This document shows positions 27,197 through 35,842 of a stretch of 64,000 bases of DNA, one piece after another. Made by a program: the position numbers and the translations under genes. The notes beneath the pieces were generated by a model. That model saw only the letters and a list, made by a program, of their open reading frames with translations. It was not told the DNA's origin and ran no database searches. Each line of letters begins with the position of its first letter. Within the stretch, counting starts at the first letter, position 1. Origin of the DNA: Burkholderia thailandensis E264 (GTDB lineage: Bacteria; Pseudomonadota; Gammaproteobacteria; Burkholderiales; Burkholderiaceae); assembly GCF_000012365.1 (NCBI RefSeq), contig NC_007651.1:2170001-2234000 (forward strand), in the 5' to 3' direction.

Positions 27197-28417
27197 CTAG
27201 TCGTCCGCGGCCGCGAAGCGCCGCGCCGCGCCGTGCGCGTCGCCGCCGACGAAGCGGATCGCGGCGAGCAGCGCGGCGGCCACGACGAGGCCGACGGCGC
27301 CGATGACGAGCACCGAGGGAAACGCGTTCGTCGCGGCGGTCACGAGCCCCGCGACCGGCAGGAACGCGGTCATCACCGACGTGGTCGCGCCGATGCCTTG
27401 CGCGAGCTGCCGCTCGGGGATCAGTTCGTAGCGCTTGTCGCGCAAGAAAATGCCGAAGAACGCACTGCCGACGATCAGCAGCCCGAACGCCACGCAGAAG
27501 AGCCACGCGCTCAGGTTCGCCGCCGACAGGACGGCGGCGAGGGCGAGGCACAGCACGCCGAGGCGCCCGAACCCGGCGGGGCGCAGATCCCTCGCGCAGC
27601 GCGGGATCACGATGCACAGCACGAACGAGATCGCGCCGCCCGCGAGATTGGGCATCGCGCTGTACGCGGCCGGCAGGCCGTACAGTCCGATCATCGTCGG
27701 CGCGATCAGCGACTGGAAGACCCCGAAGAAGACGTTCAGGAAGCCGCCCGCGAATGTGAGCGCAAGCAGCTTCACGTTGGTCGCGAGCGCGATGAAGCGC
27801 GCGCGTTCCGATGCGAGCGTCCAGCGGTCGGTGGCGGTCGCGAATAGCCGGGTGGTTGCGGCGCGCCAGGCGATCGACGCCGCGAACAACAGCCCGTAGC
27901 CGAGCGCGAGCGCGCCGATGGCCGCCCGCGCGGACAGTCCGGAAAAGGCGAGCGCGGCGACGCCCGGCCCCGCGAGCCGCGCGAGCGGCTCGAGCAGTTG
28001 AGAGCGCGTCTGGAAGCGCTGCAGGCCGGCGGGCGCGAGCCGCTGCGCGGCGGTGGCCTCGTAGTACACGAGGGACATGCCGGACAGCAGCGACACGACG
28101 CTCGACAGCATCCACCCGTAATGGGTCTTGCCGAGCAGCAGCCACGCCAGCATGAACGAGAGGCGCGAGCCCTCGACGGCGAATGCAAGCCGCTTGCCGA
28201 CGCTTCTGTCGACGATCGAGCCGAACGTCGGCGAAAGCAGCGCGCGCGGCATGAATTCGACGAAATAGGCGATGCCGACCGCGAGCGTGCTGCCGCCGCT
28301 TTGCTGATAGACGAGCAGCGGCAACAGAAAGCCCTTCGCGTAGTCGAGCGCGAGCGTGGCGACGCGCAGGACAGTGAACGGGTAATCGTCGTTGCCGGCC
28401 GGTCGCGATGCGCGCAT
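27197..28417 (-). CDS. MFS transporter
   Basis: 406-residue major-facilitator protein with about 12 membrane segments and the loop motif LLSPTFGSIVDRSVGKRLAF after helix 2. The sequence style is that of multidrug or siderophore exporters of the EntS type. It is the last gene of a minus-strand block behind the RND permease (77 bases downstream), so it is probably co-transcribed with the adaptor and pump. Substrate unknown; it may export a product of the cluster that begins on the other side of the divergent region. Confidence 0.85.
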   Translation of the reverse strand: MRASRPAGNDDYPFTVLRVATLALDYAKGFLLPLLVYQQSGGSTLAVGIAYFVEFMPRALLSPTFGSIVDRSVGKRLAFAVEGSRLSFMLAWLLLGKTHYGWMLSSVVSLLSGMSLVYYEATAAQRLAPAGLQRFQTRSQLLEPLARLAGPGVAALAFSGLSARAAIGALALGYGLLFAASIAWRAATTRLFATATDRWTLASERARFIALATNVKLLALTFAGGFLNVFFGVFQSLIAPTMIGLYGLPAAYSAMPNLAGGAISFVLCIVIPRCARDLRPAGFGRLGVLCLALAAVLSAANLSAWLFCVAFGLLIVGSAFFGIFLRDKRYELIPERQLAQGIGATTSVMTAFLPVAGLVTAATNAFPSVLVIGAVGLVVAAALLAAIRFVGGDAHGAARRFAAADD

Positions 28418-28494
28418 GGGGCGAGTCCGTTCTGACGGGTGGGGCGCGGGAAGGCGGCGGCGGGCGCGCGCCGCGCGAGGCGGCGCGCGGCCCG

Positions 28495-31400
28495 TCAGTC
28501 CTGGGTCGCGCCCTCCACATGCGCGTTCGACGGCATGTCGGGGCCGAGCGGCCTGAAGCGCGCCTTCAGGCGGCTCGACAGCGTATCGAGATACAGATAG
28601 ATGACGGGCGTCGTCAACAGCGTGAGCACCTGGCTCACCAGAAGCCCGCCCACCATCGCGTAGCCGAGCGGCTGCCGCAGCTCCGATCCCATTCCGGGCG
28701 TGAACATGAGCGGCAGCGCGCCGAAGAGCGCGGTCATCGTCGTCATCATGATCGGCCGGAAGCGCAGCAGGCACGCGCTGCGGATCGCGTCGAACGACGT
28801 CATGTTCTGCTCGCGCGTCGCGGCGATCGCGAAGTCGACCATCATGATCCCGTTCTTCTTGACGATGCCGATGAGAAGAATCACGCCGATCAGCGCGATC
28901 AGGTTGAAGTCGTACTTGAACAGCCACAGCGTCGCGATCGCGCCGACGCCGGCCGACGGGAGCGTCGACAGGATCGTCCACGGATGGATGAAGCTGCCGT
29001 ACAGCGCGCCGAGCACCAGATACGCGACGACGAGCGCGGACAGGATCAGCATCGGCATCGTCGCGAGCGTGCTCTGGAATGCCTGCGCGGTGCCCTGGAA
29101 CGACCCGACGACGGCGGGCGGCATGCGCAGCGCGGCCTGCGCGGCCTCGATGGCGGCCGTGGCCTCGCCGAGCGAGACGCCGGGCGCGAGGTTGAAGCTG
29201 ATCGTGACCGATGGGAAAAGCGACTGGTGATTGACCGACAGCGGCTGCACCGTGTCGGTCGTCCAGCGCGCGACCGACGACAGCGGCACCAGCGCGCCCG
29301 ACGGCGATTTCATGTAGAGCTTGTCGAGCGTGCCCGGATCGCGCTGCAGCGACGGCAGCGTTTCCATGATGACCTTGTAGGTCGACAACTGCGTGAAGTA
29401 CTGCGCGACCTGGCGCGAGCCGAACGCGTCGTACAGCGTGCCGTCGATCGCCTCGGGCGTGAGGCCGTAGCGCGCGGCCTGATCGCGGTCGATCGCGACG
29501 CTGAGCGCCGAGCCGTTCACCTGCTGGTCGCTCGCGACGTCGCGCAGCTGCGGTAGCACGGACAGCCGCGCGAGCAGGCGCGGCGCCCACTTCGTCAGCT
29601 CGCCGACGTCGGCGCTTTGCAGCGTCAGCTGGTACTGGGTGCGCGCGAGCCGCGCGCCGATGATCACGTCCTGCGCCGCCTGCAGGTACATGCGCACGCC
29701 GGGCACTTTCGCGAATTGCGGCCGCAGCCGGCGGATCACCTCGTCGGCGGTGGCGTCGCGCTGATCGCGCGGCTTGAGCGTGATGTACCAGCGGCCGTTG
29801 TTCACGGTCGTGCCCGCATACGCGCTGCCGCCCACCGCCATCTGGCAATGCTCGACGGCCGGGTCGGCGCGGATGATCGCGGCGAGTGCCATCGAGTGGC
29901 GGGCCATGTCCTCGACGGAAATGGTCTGTGCGGCTTCGGAAACGCCGGTGATCACGCCCGTGTCCTGCTGCGGGAAGAAGCCTTTCGGAATCCCGACGTA
30001 GAGGAACACGGAAGCCGCGACCGACGCGAAGAACGCGCACAGCGTGACGAAACGGTGCCGCAGCGCGACGTCGAGCGCGCGCTCGTACGCGGCCGCCATC
30101 CGCGCGAACGCGCGCTCGAAGAGCCCGGGGCGCGGCGCACGGCCGTCGTCGCGGCGATTCGCGCGCAGCAGGTACGACGCCATCATCGGCGTGAGCGTGA
30201 GCGAGACGAATGCGGACACGAGAATCGTCATCGACAGCGTGACGGCGAACTCGCGGAACATGCGGCCGATGATGCCGCCCATCAGCAACAGCGGCAGCAG
30301 CACCGCGACGAGCGAGATGCTGATCGACGCGATCGTGAAGCTCGTTTCGCTCAGCCCCTTGAGCGCCGCCTGCAGCGGCCGCTCGCCCGCCTCGACGTGG
30401 CGCGCGATGTTCTCGACCATCACGATCGCGTCGTCGACGACGAAGCCGACCGCGATCGTCATCGCCATCAGCGAGATGTTGTCGAGGCTGTACCCGCACA
30501 CCCACATCAGCGCGCACGCGCCGAACAGCGAGACCGGCACCGTGACGGCCGGGATAATCGTCGTGCGCACGCTGCCGAGAAACGCGTAGATCACGACGAC
30601 GACGAGCACGACGTTCAGCAGCAGCGTGAGCTCGATGTCGAGCAGCGACGCGCGGATCGTCTGCGTGCGGTCCGCTAGCACGGCGATCTTCAGCGACGGC
30701 GGCAGCGACGCCTCGAGCTCGGGCAGCCTGGCGCGGATCTTGTCGACGGTCTCGACGGTGTTCGCGCCGGGCTTCTTGTAGACGCCGACCGAAATCGCGC
30801 GCTTGCCGTCGATCCATGCGGCAAGCGTGTTGTCCTCGGGGCCGAGCACCGCTTGCCCGATGTCCCGGATGCGCACCGGCGTGCCGTCCCGGTACGCGAC
30901 GATCGCGTCGTTCCACTGCGCCGGATCGGTCAGCTGTCCGTTCGTGTAGATCGTGTACGAGCGCGTCGTGCCGTTGAACACGCCTTTCGGATTCACGCCC
31001 GACAGGCCCGACAGCGCGCGGCGCACCTCCTCGGACGACAGGCCGCGCGACGCGAGCTTGACCGGGTCGAGCTGGATGCGGATCGACGGCTTCTGTTGCC
31101 CGCCGATCGACACGCTGCCGACGCCGTCGATCTGGCTCAGGCTTTTCGTCAGCCGCGTCTCGACATAGTCGTCGATCGTCGTGAGCGGCAGTGTCGGCGA
31201 TATCGCGCTCAGCAGCATGATCGGCGAGTCGGCCGGATTGACCTTCTGGAACGTCGGCGGCGAGGGAAGGTCCGCCGGCAGTTGCGCGGCCGCCGCGTCG
31301 ATCGCGGACTGCACGTCGTTGGCGGCCGCGTCGATGCTGCGATCGAGACTGAATTGCAGCACGATCGACGTCGAGCTGAGCGTGCTTTGCGACGTCATCT

Positions 31401-31641
31401 GCGTGACGTACGGTATCTTCGAGAACTGCGTCTCGAGCGGCTGCGCGAGCGTCGACGCGACCGAAACCGGATCGGCGCCGGGCAGCACGGCCGAGACCTG
31501 GATGGTCGGGAACTCGACCTGCGGCAGTGGCGCGACGGGCAAATGGAAATACGCGGCCACGCCCGCGAACAGGATGCCCGCCGTCATCAGGCAGGTGGCG
31601 ACCGGGTAGCGGATGAACACCGCGAACAGGTTCTTGCTCAT
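28495..31641 (-). CDS. RND multidrug efflux permease (MdtC/MuxC type)
   Basis: 1,048-residue inner-membrane proton-driven efflux pump of the HAE1 group. Helix 4 carries the proton-relay Asp pair in AVGFVVDDAIVMVENIARH, and helix 10 carries the Lys in IGIVKKNGIMMVDFA. The two large periplasmic loops and the late MFTPGMGSE block are present, and length is normal. The N-terminus (MSKNLFAVFIRYPVATCLMT) resembles MdtC rather than AcrB. MdtB/C-type pumps usually need two permeases; only one is here. Its ATG overlaps the stop of the adaptor gene. No TolC-type outer-membrane gene is present, so it must borrow one. Confidence 0.93.
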   Translation of the reverse strand: MSKNLFAVFIRYPVATCLMTAGILFAGVAAYFHLPVAPLPQVEFPTIQVSAVLPGADPVSVASTLAQPLETQFSKIPYVTQMTSQSTLSSTSIVLQFSLDRSIDAAANDVQSAIDAAAAQLPADLPSPPTFQKVNPADSPIMLLSAISPTLPLTTIDDYVETRLTKSLSQIDGVGSVSIGGQQKPSIRIQLDPVKLASRGLSSEEVRRALSGLSGVNPKGVFNGTTRSYTIYTNGQLTDPAQWNDAIVAYRDGTPVRIRDIGQAVLGPEDNTLAAWIDGKRAISVGVYKKPGANTVETVDKIRARLPELEASLPPSLKIAVLADRTQTIRASLLDIELTLLLNVVLVVVVIYAFLGSVRTTIIPAVTVPVSLFGACALMWVCGYSLDNISLMAMTIAVGFVVDDAIVMVENIARHVEAGERPLQAALKGLSETSFTIASISISLVAVLLPLLLMGGIIGRMFREFAVTLSMTILVSAFVSLTLTPMMASYLLRANRRDDGRAPRPGLFERAFARMAAAYERALDVALRHRFVTLCAFFASVAASVFLYVGIPKGFFPQQDTGVITGVSEAAQTISVEDMARHSMALAAIIRADPAVEHCQMAVGGSAYAGTTVNNGRWYITLKPRDQRDATADEVIRRLRPQFAKVPGVRMYLQAAQDVIIGARLARTQYQLTLQSADVGELTKWAPRLLARLSVLPQLRDVASDQQVNGSALSVAIDRDQAARYGLTPEAIDGTLYDAFGSRQVAQYFTQLSTYKVIMETLPSLQRDPGTLDKLYMKSPSGALVPLSSVARWTTDTVQPLSVNHQSLFPSVTISFNLAPGVSLGEATAAIEAAQAALRMPPAVVGSFQGTAQAFQSTLATMPMLILSALVVAYLVLGALYGSFIHPWTILSTLPSAGVGAIATLWLFKYDFNLIALIGVILLIGIVKKNGIMMVDFAIAATREQNMTSFDAIRSACLLRFRPIMMTTMTALFGALPLMFTPGMGSELRQPLGYAMVGGLLVSQVLTLLTTPVIYLYLDTLSSRLKARFRPLGPDMPSNAHVEGATQD

Positions 31642-32870
31642 GATCGGTGCGCGTCCGTCGCGGCCGCGGCCGCCGCTTCGCGGCCCGCCGCCCGCGCGCC
31701 GTCGCCCGTCGCGCCGGCGTCATCGTCGCGCGCCGGCATCATCGTCGCGGCGACGCGCGCGCCGTCCTGCAGCCGGTACTGGCCCTGCACGACGACGCGC
31801 TCACCGGCGCGCAGGCCGTTCGCGACGGCCGTGTAGCCGTGCACCCGATGCGATACCTGGACCGGCCGCACCGCGACCTTGTCGCCGGCGCCGATCACGT
31901 AGACGAAGCTGCCGTCCGGCCCGATCTGGATCGCGTCCTCCGGCACCGCCGTCGCGTTTCGCAGCACGTCGACGACGGTGCGGATCATCACCGACTGTCC
32001 CGGCCACAGCGCGCCGTCGGCATTCTCGAACACCGCTTTCATCCGGACCACGCCGCTGCCCGGATCGACGCGGTTCTCGATCGTGCTCAGGCGTCCGTGC
32101 GACAGCACCGCCGCGCCGTCCGTGCTCAGCGCGACGGCCTCGACCGCGCCGCGCCGCAGCGCCGCCTGGATCGCCGGCAGCGCGTCCTGCGATTGGGAAT
32201 AGATCGCGGTGATCGGCGAGGTCGTGACGAGCGTGAGCAGCGCGGTGTCGTTGGCCTTCACGAGGTTGCCCTGGTCGACGAGCCGAAACCCGACGCGCCC
32301 GGAGATGGGCGCTCGGATCGTCGTGTAATCGACGGCCACGCGGGCGTTCTGCACGGCGGCCTGGTCGCCGCGAATCTGTGCGTGCAGTTCGTCGACGCGC
32401 GCCTTCCACGTATCCAGCATCTGCTTCGGCGCCGCGTTCACTTCGGCAAGCCGCTGATGGCGCTCGAGCTCGAGCCGGGCGTTCGCGAGCGTCGCCTTGT
32501 CTTGCTCGAGCTTCGCGGCGGCCTGATCGGCGGCTGCCTGGAGCGCCCGGCGGTCGATCTCGATGAGCACGTCGCCCGCATGCACGTGCTGGCCTTCCCG
32601 GAACCGCACGCTCGTGATCTGGCCGTCGACCTGGCTCCGCACGGTCACGTCGTACTGCGGCGTGACGGAGCCGACCCCGGTCAGGTAGACGGGCAGGTTC
32701 ATCGTGCCGACGACGGCCGCCGTGACGGGAATCGCGGCGTCGGCCTGCTTCGCGGCGGCGGCGCGCGCGTCGGCTGAAGGTTTGGCGAGCCACGCGGCAA
32801 GCGTGATCGCGACGAGCGATATCAGTGCGAGCGCAACGAGTTGACGGCGTGTGACAAAAGGCATGGGCAT
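31638..32870 (-). CDS. RND efflux periplasmic adaptor (MdtA type)
   Basis: 410-residue membrane-fusion protein that links the RND permease to an outer-membrane channel. It has one N-terminal anchor helix (residues ~10-28), a biotinyl-lipoyl-like half (VDGQITSVRFREGQHVHAGD), a coiled-coil hairpin (around DQAAAKLEQDKATLANARLE), the second lipoyl half APISGRVGFRLVDQGNLV, and a beta-barrel domain with VPEDAIQIGPDGSFVYV. The C-terminal tail is Ala/Asp-rich. I chose the ATG at 32870 (MPMPFVTRRQ), directly before the anchor; upstream extension is possible. The stop overlaps the permease start, so the two are coupled. Confidence 0.9.
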   Translation of the reverse strand: MPMPFVTRRQLVALALISLVAITLAAWLAKPSADARAAAAKQADAAIPVTAAVVGTMNLPVYLTGVGSVTPQYDVTVRSQVDGQITSVRFREGQHVHAGDVLIEIDRRALQAAADQAAAKLEQDKATLANARLELERHQRLAEVNAAPKQMLDTWKARVDELHAQIRGDQAAVQNARVAVDYTTIRAPISGRVGFRLVDQGNLVKANDTALLTLVTTSPITAIYSQSQDALPAIQAALRRGAVEAVALSTDGAAVLSHGRLSTIENRVDPGSGVVRMKAVFENADGALWPGQSVMIRTVVDVLRNATAVPEDAIQIGPDGSFVYVIGAGDKVAVRPVQVSHRVHGYTAVANGLRAGERVVVQGQYRLQDGARVAATMMPARDDDAGATGDGARAAGREAAAAAATDAHRS

Positions 32871-34298
32871 GCGGGTTGGCGTACAAATGGATGCGGCCGG
32901 CATCGCGGCGCGATGTCGGCGTCGGTGAACGGACGGAGGTATGTTCGGGCGCAAGCGTCACGGCCGGGGCGACGTGATGGCGCCGGCCGAACGGGGATCG
33001 GAGGCCGGGCGTTGCGGGTTCGCCCGGCGCCGTTCGACGCGCGCGCCGGCAAGCGCCGGCGGCGCTGCGTTTCGATCGATTCGCCGGGGGCGAAGTCCTT
33101 CATTTTCAGGCGAATATCTCCTCCGCGCGCAAAACCGTCCCGCGCGCGGAATAACCAGCCGTTGGCCGCCTGTTCGATCGACCCGGATTTCATGTCGAGC
33201 CTGTCCGGAACAGGAATCTCAAAATAACGATCCTTCGCGAATGACGCGCAAAACACTCGCTTTGCGGGGCGCGCATTTTGTTTTCCAGTTCAATTGATCG
33301 AATGCCGTGCGATGAAATAGGGCCATATATATAAAATCGCCCGGGCGAGCAATTGCATTCATTCTCATCCTCGAATCAAATCGCATGGCGAGCGGATCTG
33401 GCCGGGCGAATGCGATGAATGCGCCGATTTTTTTCAAATCGCGCACGACCGATTCGCCGGGCATGACTCGGCGATCTTCACGCCCGTATTTCGACGGGCA
33501 CGGGAACGGGAAAACGGCGAACCTGCTCTGCGGCTATGACATGCACGCATGCCGACGACGCCCGTTCGTCACGATCGACGACGAGCGTTCGGCGCGCGCG
33601 GGCGTTTGCCGATATCGACGGAAAAGGAATTGCCGCTCGCTGCAAACGAGCGCGCGGAGGGGCGTATCTGGATTGACCCGCCAAGCGTCCGGCGGGAGCG
33701 GGACCAGGTCGGGGCAAGCAGCTTCGGGACGTCGATGAACCTCGGAATTCATGTCGCGCCTTTCTACTGGAGAGGGATGACTGAGATGGCCCGGCCATGG
33801 CCATAGCTACCGTTGCGGATCGGCGGGCGTCGCGTGTTGCGCGCCACGTGGCTTCTCGAGCGCGGGCGGAGGTGCAGCGATTTGCGTCCCGCCTTCTGGG
33901 AGGCGGTGGGCGCATGTATCCGCGCGCTTGCCATCATGTCTCGATCACACTCGGGTTGTGGCATTCAACAGGACCTGGCGGCTTTTGTCAAGCTAATGCA
34001 TATCGATATGAATTGCAGTGATGACGTTGAAATATTGCTCCGCATGCAAGCCCAAAAAAACGGGATGATTCCGAGATTAATTCATCAGATAGTGGGATTC
34101 CGTATTTTTGAGGTGCCAAATATTTTCTATATGAACTGCAAAAATAAGCACTTGCGCAGTAAGAATAAGTAATGTAAAAACACGCTGACCGCGAGACGAT
34201 TCAGAAAATCGGTCGCTTTTTTCGTAGCGCCGCAGAAGATCAAAATACGACATCCGAGGGCGCATGCGTGTTTTGCATGCGCGTGTCAAAACGATTAA
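32871..34298. promoter_or_regulatory. 1.4-kb divergent control region between exporter block and biosynthetic cluster
   Basis: No supportable gene. It separates the leftward adaptor-pump-MFS block from the rightward biosynthetic run, so it should contain both promoters. Two stretches are clearly A/T-rich against the local background, about 33,230-33,480 and 33,950-34,190, the second ending ~110 bases before the first cluster gene. I could not pick a single convincing -35/-10 pair. No cluster-specific regulator gene is visible nearby, so regulation must come from elsewhere. Confidence 0.5.
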
Positions 34299-35792
34299 AT
34301 GACGACGTCCATGAGAGAGCGTAGACGCGGTATTGCTTTTATGCGGTCCTGCCATGATTTTCTGCGGACATCGGAATTGTCCGTCGCGGCAGTAAACAGC
34401 CTGCGGCGCACCATCGCGCCGTCGCATCGGGTGCTCGACCTGTGCGGATCGGGCGCGGCCGGCCTGCTGGCGTTGCATTACGGCGCGAAGCGGGTGGTGG
34501 CGCTTGCGGCCGATGCCGCGCCGCTCGTTCGGGCCCAGGCCGAGGCGAATGGCCTCGACAGGCGGATATCGTTCGTCGACGCCGACCGGGCCGCGATACT
34601 CGCCGCTCGGGAAGGGCGGTTCGACGTCGTGCTGGGGCTCGCGCCCGGCGAGCGCGCGGGGCTCGATCCGCATTACGGCTTTCGGCTCGACGAATTCGCC
34701 CGGCGGTTCGGCACGGCGAACGTCGCCGTCGTGCCCAACGGCGTGCGCTACGGCGCGCAACTCGTCGAATGGGGCGATGCGGCGCGGCTCGAGGCGGACG
34801 TCGCGATGAAAAAGCGCATCCTCGAATCGCGTTATGAAGTCGCGCTCGACGCGGTGCTCGAAAAGATGGCCGATACGGCCGCGCCGCGCGGCCGCGTGCG
34901 CGCCGATGCGCTGCGCGCGCTCTGCGCGCCGCAACCGTTTCTGACTTGCCGCCCCGGCGATTGCGGCGGAAACGGCGCGGCGGTGCCCGTGCAAGTCGAG
35001 TTGACCGCCGCGCACGGCGGCCGCGCCGACGGCGTGGTGTGGACGCAGGAACTGATACACGACGGCATCGTCATCGAGCGAATCCAGGGATGCAGCTGGC
35101 TCGACGAACGCGTCGATCTCGACGCGGGTGAAGCGATCGCGGTGCCCGTCGCCGACATGGCGCGGGCGGTGCCGTTCGACGGCGGGGAAACGTCGCCGCA
35201 GCTCGCGCCCGCGATGCGCGCGTCGGGCGCGCCCGCGCCGCTCGTCTTTTGGTTGACCGGCATCTCGGGGGCGGGCAAGACGACGATCGCGGCGTGCTTC
35301 AAGCGGCATGCGGACGCCGATGCGTGGCCCACCGTCGTGCTCGACGGCGACACGCTGCGCGGCGGTCTGAACGCGGATCTCGGCTTCTCCGACGCGGATC
35401 GCGCGGAAAACGTGCGCCGCATCGCCGAAGTCGCGGCGCTGATGGCCGACACGGGGCTGCTCGTCGTCGTCTCGTGCATTTCGCCCAAGCGATCGTTTCG
35501 CGAAACGGCGCGCGGAATCGTCGGCGCCGAGCGCTTCGTCGAGGTGTTCGTCGATACGCCGCCCGAGGTCGCGGAGGCGCGCGATCCGAAAGGGCTGTAC
35601 CGGCGCGCGCGCGCGGGGTTGATCGCGTCTTTCACCGGGGTCGATTCCGGCTACGAGCCGCCGCCGAATCCGCAATTGCGCATCGATACGACGACGCACG
35701 ACGTCGAGGCCGCGACGCAGATGCTGCGCCGCTGCTACATCGACGCGCGCCTGTCCGCCGAGCGCGCGGCCGCGGCCGAGGCCGTGGCGTAA
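34299..35792 (+). CDS. fusion of PRMT-like methyltransferase domain and APS kinase (CysC)
   Basis: 497-residue two-domain protein. Residues ~45-290 look like a protein-arginine-methyltransferase-type fold: an AdoMet motif I (HRVLDLCGSGAAGLLALHYG), then a beta-rich second half with QELIHDGIVIERIQG. From ~312 to the end is a full adenylylsulfate kinase: P-loop TGISGAGKTTIA (321-329), DGDTLRGGLNADLGFSDADR, SCISPKRSFRETARG and KGLYRRARAGLIASFTGVDS. The kinase half should turn APS into PAPS, the sulfonate donor for the two sulfotransferases downstream. The methyltransferase half may be catalytic or only structural; its substrate is unknown. First gene of the long plus-strand run. The start at 34299 is uncertain (other ATGs at 34311 and 34341). 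Confidence 0.85.
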   Translation: MTTSMRERRRGIAFMRSCHDFLRTSELSVAAVNSLRRTIAPSHRVLDLCGSGAAGLLALHYGAKRVVALAADAAPLVRAQAEANGLDRRISFVDADRAAILAAREGRFDVVLGLAPGERAGLDPHYGFRLDEFARRFGTANVAVVPNGVRYGAQLVEWGDAARLEADVAMKKRILESRYEVALDAVLEKMADTAAPRGRVRADALRALCAPQPFLTCRPGDCGGNGAAVPVQVELTAAHGGRADGVVWTQELIHDGIVIERIQGCSWLDERVDLDAGEAIAVPVADMARAVPFDGGETSPQLAPAMRASGAPAPLVFWLTGISGAGKTTIAACFKRHADADAWPTVVLDGDTLRGGLNADLGFSDADRAENVRRIAEVAALMADTGLLVVVSCISPKRSFRETARGIVGAERFVEVFVDTPPEVAEARDPKGLYRRARAGLIASFTGVDSGYEPPPNPQLRIDTTTHDVEAATQMLRRCYIDARLSAERAAAAEAVA

Positions 35793-35842
35793 CGCCGCCG
35801 CGCGGTGCCTTCTGTCGTCGACAGCGAATAGCGAGACCAACG

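Noticed and set aside
27197..31723. single 1,508-residue minus-strand frame spanning pump and MFS genes
   Set aside because: Only the last ~406 residues are the real MFS protein; upstream the frame runs through the RND gene out of phase.
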